Source: Paracoccus liaowanqingii
Lineage (GTDB): Bacteria; Pseudomonadota; Alphaproteobacteria; Rhodobacterales; Rhodobacteraceae
Direction: 5' to 3'
DNA: 64,000 nt
NCBI RefSeq assembly: GCF_004683865.2
Contig: NZ_CP040760.1
Coordinates: 106,286-170,285 of the forward strand
Shown: positions 54,261 to 63,944 of the stretch, piece after piece
How positions within the stretch are numbered: the first letter of the stretch is position 1
Layout of the letters: every line of letters starts with the position of its first letter
Made by a program: the position numbers and the translations under genes
The notes under the pieces: model-generated
Databases searched by the model: none
Told to the model about the DNA's origin: nothing
Seen by the model: the letters and a program-made list of their open reading frames with translations, nothing else

Positions 54261-56780
54261 ATGTCCGCCAGCAATCCCTCCCAATCCATACACGTCAATC
54301 CTGTCCCGAAGAATGATACAGGGTTTCAAAGCGGCAATAAACACCGCGCCATGACACGCAAACTTGTGGTGATCGGCGCGGGCATGGCCTCGGGCCGGAT
54401 GCTGGAGCATCTGTTCGACCAGGCCCCCGGCCAGTGGGACGTGACGCTCTTCAACGCGGAGCCGCGCGGCAACTACAACCGGCTGATGCTGTCGCCGGTC
54501 CTGTCGGGCGACAAGACCTATGACCAGATCGTCACCCATGACACGGACTGGTATCTGGCGCAGGGCGTCACCTGCCGCTTCGGCGAGGCCGTCGTGGGCA
54601 TCGACCGGGGCGCGAGAATCGTCCATGGCGCGCGCGGCCCGGTCGAATATGACGCGCTGGTCATCGCCACCGGCTCGGCGCCCTTCATCATCCCGCTGCC
54701 GGGCCACAAGCTGCCCGGCGTCGTGGCCTATCGCGATCTGGAAGACACCAACGCGATGATCGAGGCCAGCCGCCCCGGCGCCACCGCCGTGGTCATCGGC
54801 GGCGGTCTGCTGGGGCTGGAGGCCGCCGCCGGCATGGCCGCGCGGGGCGCCGAGGTGACTGTCATCCACCTGATGGGCCATCTGATGGAGCGCCAGCTGG
54901 ACCCCGCCGCGGGGTACCTCTTGCAACGGGATCTGGAAAAGCGTGGCATCCGCATCCATTGCAAGGGCGCTACCAAGGCGATCCTCGGCACGGATCGGGT
55001 CGAGGCCGTGCTGCTGGAGGACGGGACCACCTATCCCGCCGATCTGGTCTGCATGGCCGTGGGCATCCGCCCCGAGACGCGCCTGGCCAATGATGCGGGG
55101 CTGGAGGTCGCGCGCGGCATCACGGTCGACGACCAGATGCGGACCAGCGACCCGGCGATCTTCGCCCTGGGCGAATGCGTGGAACATGACGGGCAACTGT
55201 TCGGGCTGGTCGCGCCGCTCTACGATCAGGCCAAGGTCCTGGCCGCCACGCTGGCGGGCACGCCCGCCGCCTTCATGCCCCTGCAGACCGCGACCAAGCT
55301 GAAGGTCACCGGCTGCGACCTGTTCAGCGCGGGCGACTTCGCCGAGGGCCCGGGCCGCGAGGACATCGTCTTCCGCGATCCCGGGCGCGGCATCTACAAG
55401 CGCCTGATCCTGGAAGGCGACCGCCTGATCGGCGCCGTGATGTATGGCGACACCGCCGACGGGCCGTGGTTCTTCGACAAGATCCGCAGCGGCGCGGACA
55501 TCACCGCCGACCGCGACACGCTGATCTTCGGCCCCGCCTTCGCCGGAGGTGCCCAAGCGGACCCTTTGGCAGCCGTTGCAGCCTTGCCGCCTGAGGCGGA
55601 GATCTGCGGGTGCAACGGCGTGTGCAAGGGAACCATCGTCACCGCCATCCAGGGCGGTGCCGCCACACTTGATGCCGTGCGCGGGCTGACCAAGGCCAGC
55701 GCGTCCTGCGGCACCTGCACCGGGCTGGTCGAGCAGGTCATGGCGCTGACGCTTGGCGACGGCTTTGCCGCCAACGCCAACCCGCCCATGTGCAAATGCA
55801 CCGATCACACGCATGAGGACGTGCGGCGGCTGATCAAGTCGATGGGGCTGAAAACCATCCCCGCCGTGATGCAGGATCTGGGCTGGAAAACCGTGGGCGG
55901 CTGCGCCTCGTGTCGTCCGGCGCTGAACTACTACCTGATCGCGGACTGGCCGCTGGAGTACCGCGACGACCGCCAGAGCCGCTTCGTCAATGAACGAAAC
56001 CACGCCAATATCCAGAAGGACGGCACCTATTCGGTCGTGCCGCGCATGTGGGGCGGCGTCACCACCAGCGCCGAGCTGCGCGCCATCGCGGATGCCGTTG
56101 ACCGCTATGCCGTGCCGATGATCAAGGTCACCGGCGGCCAGCGCATCGACCTGCTGGGCGTGCGGAAAGAGGATCTGCCCGCGATCTGGTCGGACTTCAA
56201 CCAGGCGGGCATGGTGTCGGGGCATGCCTATGCCAAGGGGCTGCGCACGGTGAAGACCTGCGTGGGCACGGATTTCTGCCGCTTCGGCACGCAGGATTCG
56301 ACCGGTCTGGGCATCCGGCTGGAGAAACTGCTGTGGGGATCGTGGACGCCTGCCAAGGTGAAACTGGGCGTCTCGGGCTGCCCCCGCAACTGTGCCGAGG
56401 CCACCTGCAAGGATATCGGCGTCGTCTGCGTGGACAGCGGGTTTCAGATCAGCGTCGCGGGCGCTGCCGGCATGGATGTGCGCGAGACGGTGCCGCTGCT
56501 GACCGTGGAAACCGAGGACGAGGTCTGCGACGTGATCTCGGCTTTCGTGCAACTCTATCGCGAACAGGCACGCTATCTGCACCGGATCTACAAATGGGTG
56601 GACAAGGTGGGTCTGGACTGGGCCCGCGAGCAGGTCGCGGATCCCGCCACCCGCGCCGGTCTGATCGAGCGTTTCCGCCTGTCGCAGACGATCTATCAGA
56701 CCGACCCCTGGGCCGAACATGCCGCCCGTCCCGACGAGTGGGCCCCCGTGGCCGACCTGCGCCTGAGGGCCGCCGAATGA
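54261..56780 (+). CDS. nirB: NirB, large subunit of NADH-dependent nitrite reductase
   Basis: 839 residues from the ATG at 54261, which has GGAG six bases upstream; the fold itself starts at MTRKLVVIGAGMASG (54351). Order: FAD and NADH Rossmann domains (GAGMASGRML, VVIGGGLLGLEAAAG), a BFD-like [2Fe-2S] region with CGCNGVCKG and CGTCTGLVEQ, then the sulfite-reductase repeat domain holding TCVGTDFCRFG and SGCPRNCAEATC, which bind the 4Fe-4S/siroheme centre. It reduces nitrite to ammonium in the cytosol. Overlaps nirD by 4 bp. Confidence 0.95.
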   Translation: MSASNPSQSIHVNPVPKNDTGFQSGNKHRAMTRKLVVIGAGMASGRMLEHLFDQAPGQWDVTLFNAEPRGNYNRLMLSPVLSGDKTYDQIVTHDTDWYLAQGVTCRFGEAVVGIDRGARIVHGARGPVEYDALVIATGSAPFIIPLPGHKLPGVVAYRDLEDTNAMIEASRPGATAVVIGGGLLGLEAAAGMAARGAEVTVIHLMGHLMERQLDPAAGYLLQRDLEKRGIRIHCKGATKAILGTDRVEAVLLEDGTTYPADLVCMAVGIRPETRLANDAGLEVARGITVDDQMRTSDPAIFALGECVEHDGQLFGLVAPLYDQAKVLAATLAGTPAAFMPLQTATKLKVTGCDLFSAGDFAEGPGREDIVFRDPGRGIYKRLILEGDRLIGAVMYGDTADGPWFFDKIRSGADITADRDTLIFGPAFAGGAQADPLAAVAALPPEAEICGCNGVCKGTIVTAIQGGAATLDAVRGLTKASASCGTCTGLVEQVMALTLGDGFAANANPPMCKCTDHTHEDVRRLIKSMGLKTIPAVMQDLGWKTVGGCASCRPALNYYLIADWPLEYRDDRQSRFVNERNHANIQKDGTYSVVPRMWGGVTTSAELRAIADAVDRYAVPMIKVTGGQRIDLLGVRKEDLPAIWSDFNQAGMVSGHAYAKGLRTVKTCVGTDFCRFGTQDSTGLGIRLEKLLWGSWTPAKVKLGVSGCPRNCAEATCKDIGVVCVDSGFQISVAGAAGMDVRETVPLLTVETEDEVCDVISAFVQLYREQARYLHRIYKWVDKVGLDWAREQVADPATRAGLIERFRLSQTIYQTDPWAEHAARPDEWAPVADLRLRAAE

Positions 56781-57112
56781 GCCAGCTCATTGACATCGCC
56801 GCGCTGGAGGACATCCCCCCGCAAGGCGCCCGCGTGGTGCGCACGCCGCAGGGCTGCGTCGCCGTCTTCCGCACCGCCGACGACCGGGTCTTTGCGCTGG
56901 ACGACCGCTGCCCCCACAAGGGCGGACCCCTGTCCGAGGGCATCGTGCATGGCACATCCGTCACTTGCCCCCTGCACAACTGGGTCTTCGACATGGCCAC
57001 CGGGCAGGCGCAGGGCGCCGACAGCGGGGCGGTCGCCACCCATGCCGTGCGGGTGGAGGGCGGGCGGATCTTGCTGAACCACACCGTCCTGGCACAGCGC
57101 AACACAGCATGA
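56777..57112 (+). CDS. nirD: NirD, small subunit of nitrite reductase
   Basis: 111 residues from the ATG at 56777. A Rieske-type fold with both metal-binding sites, CPHKGGPL and CPLHNWVFDMATG, so it should carry a [2Fe-2S] cluster as in plant-type or assimilatory NirD; many enteric NirDs have lost these ligands. It works as the partner of NirB and lies directly downstream with ATGA coupling. Confidence 0.92.
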   Translation: MSQLIDIAALEDIPPQGARVVRTPQGCVAVFRTADDRVFALDDRCPHKGGPLSEGIVHGTSVTCPLHNWVFDMATGQAQGADSGAVATHAVRVEGGRILLNHTVLAQRNTA

Positions 57113-57122
57113 GGAGCATATC

Positions 57123-57968
57123 ATGACCTACGTCATCCCTTCAGAATTTGCCAAGAAGATGATCGACGCTGGAGAAGCCAAAGTCTTCATGTCGACCAAG
57201 GACACCCTGATCCGCTCCTATATGGCGGGAGCGATCCTGGCGCTGGCCGCAGCCTTCGCCGTCACGGTCACCGTCAACACCGGCAACCCCCTGCTCGGCG
57301 CTCTGTTGTTTCCGGCGGGTTTCTGCATGTTGTATCTGCTCGGGTTCGACCTGCTCACAGGCGTATTTACTCTGGTGCCGCTTGCCTTGATCGACAAGCG
57401 CCGGGGTGTCACTGTCCGTGGCATGCTGCGCAACTGGGGCCTTGTCTTCTGCGGCAATTTTGGCGGCGCTTTTACAGTCGCGCTGTTCATGGCAATCATT
57501 GTCACCTTCGGCTGGTCGGAAGCTCCTAACGAGATCGGGAAAACGATTGGCCATATCGGCGAGGGACGAACACTTGGCTACGCCGAACATGGCGCGGGCG
57601 GGATGCTGACGCTGTTTGTGCGGGCCGTCATGTGTAACTGGATGGTTTCAACCGGTGTCGTAGCAGCCATGATGTCCACCAGCGTGTCAGGAAAGATCAT
57701 GGCCATGTGGATGCCGATCATGATCTTCTTCTACATGGGGTTTGAACATTCGATCGTAAATATGTTCCTGTTCCCGGCTGGTCTGCTTCTGGGCGGCGAG
57801 TTCACAATTATGGACTACATGATCTGGAACGAGATCCCGACTGTGCTAGGTAATCTTGTCGGAGGGCTGAGTTTCGTGGGGGTGATGATTTACGCCACGC
57901 ATCATAAAACCTCGCCTGAACTTTCTCGGGAGGTGGCTTCGGAAGTCCGTGCCGTCCCGGCTGAGTGA
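57123..57968 (+). CDS. nirC: Formate/nitrite transporter family protein (NirC-like)
   Basis: 281 residues with six membrane helices, 10 bp after nirD and with a GGAG site. FNT features: GNPLLGALLFPAGFCMLYLL, the internal loop GFDLLTGVFTLVPLA, VRAVMCNWMVSTGVV and FEHSIVNMF. The central His in FEHS is the proton relay of these pentameric channels. It likely imports nitrite for NirBD or exports excess. No nitrate reductase nasA/nasC is present in the window. Confidence 0.9.
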   Translation: MTYVIPSEFAKKMIDAGEAKVFMSTKDTLIRSYMAGAILALAAAFAVTVTVNTGNPLLGALLFPAGFCMLYLLGFDLLTGVFTLVPLALIDKRRGVTVRGMLRNWGLVFCGNFGGAFTVALFMAIIVTFGWSEAPNEIGKTIGHIGEGRTLGYAEHGAGGMLTLFVRAVMCNWMVSTGVVAAMMSTSVSGKIMAMWMPIMIFFYMGFEHSIVNMFLFPAGLLLGGEFTIMDYMIWNEIPTVLGNLVGGLSFVGVMIYATHHKTSPELSREVASEVRAVPAE

Positions 57969-58362
57969 TCTGCCGTCAAAGTGACAGCTGGTTTTATTGA
58001 ATGATCTCGGCTTTCAAGCGATTGGGAGCCGAGATCATTGCACCACAGACCCGAGTGTGCGGCGTCTGACACGGCGCGGCCACTGTTAAGGTATCGCATG
58101 CCCGCGACCTTTTCGGGTGGCGGAACCTTATAAGTATGACCAGAGCGTCGCGCTATATATACCCACCCTTTTTATCATTACGTAGCAGGCTCTCGAGGCC
58201 GCAGGACGGATGCAGAGCATCCGTCCGCCCGCATCGAGGCTTGCGTGATGGCCGTGTGCACGAACCATGAGAAAAGGACTTTAACCCCAGCCAAACAAAT
58301 AGGTTTTACAACCGAAAAACAAAAATAAAGTGAACACATAAAACTATCAAAACCGCGCTGAT
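57969..58362. other. Region after nirC with a strong hairpin
   Basis: No gene. It contains the perfect hairpin at 58000-58039. The rest is unremarkable, turning AT-rich towards 58300. Confidence 0.5.
58000..58039 (+). terminator. Perfect 13-bp stem-loop after nirC
   Basis: AATGATCTCGGCT (58000-58012) pairs exactly with AGCCGAGATCATT (58027-58039) around a 14-nt loop, 32 bp after the nirC stop. No T-run follows, but its place suggests a transcript end or RNA-stabilising structure for nirBDC. Confidence 0.65.
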
Positions 58363-58668
58363 CTAACTTGAGAGTATATAGATCAGGAATAATATGATGA
58401 AAAAAGAGGTGAAAACGCTCCCCACTAAATGACGCTTAAGAAATATACTAAGGCGACCATAAGAATTGAAGGAATGCTCGCTACGATTTTCTTTGTTCAG
58501 GATATCAAATAATCTAGAGCCATGCCGGCCCAATTCTACGTGCGATGGGCGATAGAACAGTAATGACTGGGTCGTTTCGTGACTATTGTAGTCACATCCA
58601 GTGTGACTGTTCCACCCGCACTCGCCTACATCAATCACCCGCACGGACGTGCTATCGCTCTCTTCCAT
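58363..58668 (-). CDS. Hypothetical protein with C-terminal membrane helix
   Basis: 101 residues if started at MEESDSTSVRVIDVG (58668), or 139 from 58782. A polar region with several His and Cys (CGWNSHTGCDYNSH) precedes a single C-terminal hydrophobic helix (FTSFFIILFLIYIL), giving a tail-anchored layout. AT-rich codons differ from the neighbouring nir and mscS-like genes. No family recognised; it may be a chance frame. Confidence 0.4.
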   Translation of the reverse strand: MEESDSTSVRVIDVGECGWNSHTGCDYNSHETTQSLLFYRPSHVELGRHGSRLFDILNKENRSEHSFNSYGRLSIFLKRHLVGSVFTSFFIILFLIYILSS

Positions 58669-58944
58669 GACAGACCCCGAATTTATGTGACGGAATACTA
58701 GCATGTATCTTGAAGAGCCAATTTTATTTTTTGTTTCTAAGGGAACGGCTTTTTTGTAACCCCTATGTTTCCGAGCCAACATTTCACGTTACGCGCTCAG
58801 TAGGATTCGTTTGGCTAATTTTTAACCAACCGAGAAAGGCTGACGCGCTCTCCCCATGTGCCGATGCGTAACAACATGGCCGAACCCATTAGAACCGGCC
58901 TTCTAATCGCCGGTAGCGGTTACTTTTTGTCCGTCTTCTTAATC

Positions 58945-60045
58945 TTACGCCTCATCAACAAACCAGGCGGCGAGCGAGTCGGTCAAACGGCTTCGATCAG
59001 CCGAATCTAAAGTGGAGACATCCACATTCATACTTCCACGCCGGCGCGGCATGGCCCGAGGCTGGGTATTCTGGAGATATGCCAGAAGATGCTCGCGGAC
59101 TTCGCAACGCAGATCGAAGGCGCGGCCAGCATTGCGGGCGCTGGCAAGGATACGCACCTCGGTCACGGTTTCGCGGAAATCTGTGACCTGCAGGGCAAAG
59201 ACGTCCCGGTCCCAAAGCGGTGAGTCGCGGACGATCCGCTCTGCTTCCGTGCGCAGGGCAGGGATGTCAGTGGCGTAATCGACATAGATCATTACAACCC
59301 CAATCAGCGCCGCGTCAGAGCGTGTCCAGTTTTGGAAGGGCTGATCCATAAAATAGCTCAAGGGCACGATCAGGCGGCGCTTGTCCCAGATGCGGATGAC
59401 GACATACGTGCCGCCAATTTCTTCGACATTACCCCACTCGCCTTCGACGATCACCGCGTCGTCGATGCGAATGGGCTGGGTGATCGCCAGCTGGATGCCC
59501 GCGAACAGGTTGCGCAGCACCGGCTGCAGCGCGAGACCAGCGACCAGGCCCGCAGCGCCAGCTGAGGCCAGCAAACTGACACCATACTGGCGGACCCCTT
59601 CGAAAGACATCAGGGCGGCACTGATCCCGATAGTAACGATCAGTATGCTTCCCACTTGCTGGAGAATTCGGGACTGGGTGACATGCTTGCGGGCCAGCAG
59701 GTTGTCCTCGACGTCGATGCGAAAGCGACGCAGGTGCAGCGCGACCCAGATCTGCAAGGCAGAGCGTGCCACCAGCGTGAAGCAGGCCACGAAACACAAG
59801 AACAGCGCATGGCGCAACATCGTCCCTTCTTCCGGGGTCAACGGCGCGCCGCGGGCGGCGACCGAGAGGGCGACGATAACCAGCGCCAACTGCACAGGAC
59901 CGCGCGAGCGTGCCAGCAGGGGGCGCCAAAAATCGCTGCGCCGCGAAATCAGCCTCAACGCGAAGCGATCAATCAGCATCCAGCCCACCCAAGACACGAC
60001 CACGGCGGTAACGAAAATCAGGGCGGTATCAGTCCAGCGGCTCAT
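58945..60045 (-). CDS. MscS-family mechanosensitive channel
   Basis: 366 residues from MSRWTDTALIFVTAV at 60045. Four membrane helices, then the pore-lining helix of MscS proteins, VSLLASAGAAGLVAGLALQP followed by NLFAGIQLAI with its spaced Gly/Ala residues. The beta domain follows (TQPIRIDDAVIVEGEWGNV). Channels of this family release solutes on osmotic downshock. A longer upstream reading to 60198 has no membrane character and is not used. Confidence 0.9.
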   Translation of the reverse strand: MSRWTDTALIFVTAVVVSWVGWMLIDRFALRLISRRSDFWRPLLARSRGPVQLALVIVALSVAARGAPLTPEEGTMLRHALFLCFVACFTLVARSALQIWVALHLRRFRIDVEDNLLARKHVTQSRILQQVGSILIVTIGISAALMSFEGVRQYGVSLLASAGAAGLVAGLALQPVLRNLFAGIQLAITQPIRIDDAVIVEGEWGNVEEIGGTYVVIRIWDKRRLIVPLSYFMDQPFQNWTRSDAALIGVVMIYVDYATDIPALRTEAERIVRDSPLWDRDVFALQVTDFRETVTEVRILASARNAGRAFDLRCEVREHLLAYLQNTQPRAMPRRRGSMNVDVSTLDSADRSRLTDSLAAWFVDEA

Positions 60046-60285
60046 GCTAACCTCGTGCTTCACGTACATAGATCTGAGGCGCGGTTCGATCACTGCGCTC
60101 GTTGGAAAGTTTGGGGCGGCTACGGCGCACCGGCAGGGTTGCATGAACCTTTTGGCCAGCGATTCACTCCGGTTGGGCGTCAGGCATCTCAGGCCCACCG
60201 GCTCACACGAGGTGAAAATGTTTTTGTTTGTAATACCTTACGAAGGTCCGGCTCCTTCAAGACATCGATAAGTCTTCACTCTAGA

Positions 60286-60406
60286 CTAGTGCTGCCCGTC
60301 TGACAGTGGATTCCCCGTCTGGAGTGTGTGGGCAACGCTCTGACCATGAGCGGGACAACGTCGCCGCATCCGCGATGGGATTCATGCGTCAGGTGTGGAA
60401 CACTAG
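60286..60406 (+). repeat. 121-bp MITE-like element, copy 1
   Basis: Begins CTAGTGCTGCCCGTC and ends GGTGTGGAACACTAG. Its ends form an imperfect terminal inverted repeat, and each copy is bounded by CTAG on both sides. Identical at all 121 positions to the reverse complement of 61612-61732. It encodes nothing. Confidence 0.9.
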
Positions 60407-61611
60407 GGCTTTGGTTCTCTTGAGCCGACCTAGGTTTAATTCGCGGAGAGGCCACGGTTTCGCACGCCCCCCTCTGGTTCCGAACGTCTATCGCTCAGCG
60501 ATCGCCGAACCGCCGTTTCTGCTATTCGATCAACAAGGTAGCGAAAGGTCATATTGGTGCAGGCATGCAAAGCCATCTGAAAGTATACCGCCGAGTATTT
60601 GAATTGTGTGAATTGAACACAAAGCAGCTGCATAAGCATGAGTTGTCACTCTCGCGTCGGGAAGCTTCCTCCAAAGCCTGTTGCACGGCACCAGTCCGGT
60701 GTATGGTCAGCTTAAATGGTTCATCGACGGAGGCATCGAGGCCAAGCCAATGACTTCGTATTTACCGGTGAGAGGGTTCAACACGAATAAACCGTTATGG
60801 CGCACTTCAATTTCAAGGATGCAGATGTCGCCCAGGCTGGCAAAAATCAATAGGATGGCTTCCAACATGTCTCGGGTGATTTCAACTTTGGCGACGTTGT
60901 TACTCTCCGTAATAGGGAACATTGATTTGACCCTCCGTTGTCACTAAATCTGCTGATAATCTTCTAGGTTGTTTAGACGTTTCTGCAGTTTTGCGCTGAG
61001 CTCGAACTTGGGGATGAAGTACTAAATCGTCCCTGATATCCTTAATAACTGCCGCGCTTCAAAGCGATACTGGCCTACTGGGAGTAAAGATCCCAAACTG
61101 GATCCGAAAAACTATGATCCCGAATTGATCGCGCTCACGGGTCTCTGTGATGCATACGTTATTTTATAACCAGCCCATGCACTCCACGTGTATAATGATT
61201 AACGCTCGATGCGATCAGGCATAAGCCATGCGCGTGTCTTGTGTTGGTCCGGAGTGTTACAAATGTTTGCTGACGGAGAGTCTTTTGTAAACGAAGTTTG
61301 CTCATGAGCGCCTCCCGGCGATCAGCGGCTTTCCTACGTCGAATTTGCTGACCTCAACCGCTTTTTTCACCTCGAATCAATAAAATGAGTCATAATTCAC
61401 CTGTCAGCACTTATGTTTTAAGCGGCTGCTTTATCAGGGAGCATTCTAGAATTTTGGAATGTGAATCAGCGGAATTGGCACGGGGTCAATAAGTTTATTT
61501 GGCCTTTGACGCGCGTGTTCACGACCGACAATAAGCCGGCCGATGGTTATAACCGGAGTTCATGCCAGAGATTGTAAGCGAAAATCATTCCAAGCGTTGA
61601 ACGTAACTACA
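60407..61611. other. AT-rich segment between the two 121-bp repeats
   Basis: 1205 bp, AT-richer than its surroundings. Only the small frame at 60707-60922 looks protein-like. No transposase is present, so the two repeats are not the ends of a recognisable autonomous element. Confidence 0.5.
60707..60922 (-). CDS. Small hypothetical protein
   Basis: 71 residues from 60922. Strand-helix-strand text (VAKVEITRDMLEAILLIFAS, then LFVLNPLTGKYEVIGLA) looks like a compact soluble domain. No family recognised. It sits alone between the inverted repeats. Confidence 0.35.
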   Translation of the reverse strand: MFPITESNNVAKVEITRDMLEAILLIFASLGDICILEIEVRHNGLFVLNPLTGKYEVIGLASMPPSMNHLS

Positions 61612-61732
61612 CTAGTGTTCCACACCTGACGCATGAATCCCATCGCGGATGCGGCGACGTTGTCCCGCTCATGGTCAGAGCGTTGCCCACACACTCCAGA
61701 CGGGGAATCCACTGTCAGACGGGCAGCACTAG
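61612..61732 (-). repeat. 121-bp MITE-like element, copy 2
   Basis: Exact reverse complement of 60286-60406. Its right end at 61727-61732 (CACTAG) contains the TAG stop codon of the histidine kinase gene on the minus strand. Confidence 0.9.
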
Positions 61733-63009
61733 CCCTCTTGTCGATGAACCATGTCGGCTGCGCATTCCAGGGTGATGTGTTGGACCAATCCGCGCGGTTG
61801 CAGGTTCGCGATGGTGATGCGCCCGCCAAACCGCTCGATGATCTCGCGAGCAATGGCCAATCCCAGGCCGGCGCCGGGGATCGTCTTGCGGCGGGCCGGA
61901 TCGGCGCGAAAGAAGGGTTCGAACACCTGGCCGAGGAGCGCTTCCGGTATGCCGGGACCATCATCGCGGATCGACAGGACCGCCTGCCGCCCCTGTTGCA
62001 TCAGATTGACCGAGGCGCCTCCGCCGTGCGTGGCAGCATTCACGATCAGGTTGCGCAGCGCCCGCTTGAGCGCCAGCGGATCGGCGCGCACCTCAAGAGG
62101 TGCCAGATCGCCCACAGCAATGTTGTGCCGCGTCTCAGTCAACTCGGCGGCGATGTCCGATATGAGCACGTCCAGCCGGAGGGGTCTGGGGGCCTCGCCA
62201 CCGGCCGCTTCCTCCCGCACCAGGCGAATGGCGCTATCTGCGATCAGGTCGAGTTCGTGAAGATCGATGAGCCATTTGGCGCGGTCATCGTCATCCTCGA
62301 TGAACTCGGCGCGCAGCCGCATCCTGGTCATCGGTGTCCGCAGGTCGTGACCTGCCGCCGCGATGAGTCGCATCCGGCTGTCCATGGCGGATCGCACCTG
62401 ATCGGACAGATGGTTCAAGGCGCGGGCGGTGGCCCGGATCTCTGCCGGACCGCTTTCCGCCATATGCGGCAGAATGCCATCCGCGCCAATCTGGCTGGTG
62501 GCCGCCTCGAGCAGTTCCAGCGGACGGCCAAGGCTGCGTGCGGCCCAGAGCGATACCGCCATGGCCCCAATAACGATCATGGCGATCCAGACCGTGAAGA
62601 TTTTCCAGCCATCCTCTGGGGGTGACAGATCCGGCATCTCGGCAAGCAGCCAGCGCGCGTCCTCGAGCTCGATCGAAATCGTCAGTACACGACCGCCGTC
62701 AGGGCGGGACACGGTCAGGGGAATACCGAGGCCCATCTCGGCCAGCGCGTTGCTCAGCAATTCCGTTGTGCGCGGGACCTGCTCACCGGACGCCGGGCTT
62801 TCGCTGATCACCGCCCCTGCCGCGACCATCTGCTCCGGCATGTCTTGCGCCAGCGTTGCTATCAGGCGGATCTGTCCAGCAACTGCATCGATGCCGCCCT
62901 CCGGGTCGGGGTGTTGCAGGGCGCGACTGGCCGCAAGAGTGGCCAGTCCCACGACCGTCAGAATGGCGACGATCAGCAGCGCCGCCATCCGTGCGCGCAG
63001 CGACTTCAT
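61729..63009 (-). CDS. EnvZ-like sensor histidine kinase
   Basis: 426 residues. TM1 at ~8-28 and TM2 at ~137-157 bracket a periplasmic sensor of about 110 residues, followed by HAMP. The H-box is GHDLRTPMTRM (His221), and the ATPase has NLIVNAATHGG, DDGPGIP and GAGLGLAI. It is cotranscribed after the response regulator with a 4-bp overlap. The last residues (MVHRQEG) read into the 121-bp repeat, whose CTAG supplies the stop, so the natural C-terminus may have been altered. Confidence 0.92.
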   Translation of the reverse strand: MKSLRARMAALLIVAILTVVGLATLAASRALQHPDPEGGIDAVAGQIRLIATLAQDMPEQMVAAGAVISESPASGEQVPRTTELLSNALAEMGLGIPLTVSRPDGGRVLTISIELEDARWLLAEMPDLSPPEDGWKIFTVWIAMIVIGAMAVSLWAARSLGRPLELLEAATSQIGADGILPHMAESGPAEIRATARALNHLSDQVRSAMDSRMRLIAAAGHDLRTPMTRMRLRAEFIEDDDDRAKWLIDLHELDLIADSAIRLVREEAAGGEAPRPLRLDVLISDIAAELTETRHNIAVGDLAPLEVRADPLALKRALRNLIVNAATHGGGASVNLMQQGRQAVLSIRDDGPGIPEALLGQVFEPFFRADPARRKTIPGAGLGLAIAREIIERFGGRITIANLQPRGLVQHITLECAADMVHRQEG

Positions 63010-63734
63010 CGTGTCACCACATGACTGGACACAGGCAGGGTCAGTTGATACCCGCCGTTGCGTACCGTCTTGAAGGCCGGACCATCCAGCTTTTCCCCCA
63101 GCTTGCGGCGCAGTCTGCTCATCAGCACGTCGATCGATCGATCCATGGGATCCCGGTTACGCCCCTGCGTCAAATCCAGCAGCTGATCGCGTGATAGAAG
63201 ACGCCCGGCGCGGTCCAAAAAGACTGTCAGCAGATCGAATTCCGCCCCTGTCAGATCCACGTCGCTTCCGTCGGGTGCGATGACGCTTCGCATCTCTATA
63301 TCAATGGTAAAGCCCGCCATTACATAGCTGCGGGCGGGCTCCGGTGCAGGAACTGGCTCGAGTTCGGTCCGGCGCAGGACGGCCTTGATCCGGGCCACCA
63401 GCTCCCGCGGATTGAAGGGCTTGCCCAGATAGTCGTCGGCGCCGATCTCCAGCCCGATGATGCGGTCAACGTCTTCCTTCAAGGCTGTCAACATGATGAT
63501 CGGCAAGTGTCGATGGCGGGCACGCAGATCGCGGCAGATCTCCAGCCCCGATCCGTCAGGCAGCATGACGTCCAGCACCACCAGATCCGGAAGGCCTTGC
63601 GTGATACTGGTCATGCAGTCGCGCCGGTTTCCCGCGCCCTCGACCCGGAAGCCCTGCCCGGACAGGTAGCGCACCAGAAGATTTCGAATTTCAGGGTCGT
63701 CGTCGACGATCAGGATGGAGGGCAGGTTTTGCAT
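63006..63734 (-). CDS. OmpR-family response regulator
   Basis: 242 residues. Receiver domain with DDD at 11-13, phosphoacceptor Asp55 in VVLDVMLPDGSG, and Lys in LGKPFNPRELVARI. The C-terminal winged helix is typical of OmpR/PhoB proteins (LTGAEFDLLTVFL, RSIDVLMSRLRRKLGEK, VRNGGYQL). It regulates transcription in response to the downstream kinase. The signal is not known; neither envelope nor transport genes flank it on the left. Confidence 0.93.
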   Translation of the reverse strand: MQNLPSILIVDDDPEIRNLLVRYLSGQGFRVEGAGNRRDCMTSITQGLPDLVVLDVMLPDGSGLEICRDLRARHRHLPIIMLTALKEDVDRIIGLEIGADDYLGKPFNPRELVARIKAVLRRTELEPVPAPEPARSYVMAGFTIDIEMRSVIAPDGSDVDLTGAEFDLLTVFLDRAGRLLSRDQLLDLTQGRNRDPMDRSIDVLMSRLRRKLGEKLDGPAFKTVRNGGYQLTLPVSSHVVTR

Positions 63735-63944
63735 GGCGGTCAGCTTTCCTGGATGAACCGGTCATAGCAGGCAATGACGCATCAGGGGACAAGCATTGTT
63801 GCCCAATCTTGCCGCTTCGCCCGTGGCAACCTTCAGTTACAAATTTCCTGTTGTCAGAAACCTTTCGAAACCTCCCGGACCAATGCCAGACACGCATCTC
63901 ACCCATGGTCGATCCTGACGGAACTGACGTCGAGAGGATTCGGA

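Noticed and set aside
53991..56720. Long 909-codon open frame opposite nirB
   Set aside because: It mirrors the GC-rich nirB gene, has a Gly/Ala/Arg-rich composition and no family motifs. It is a shadow of the real gene.
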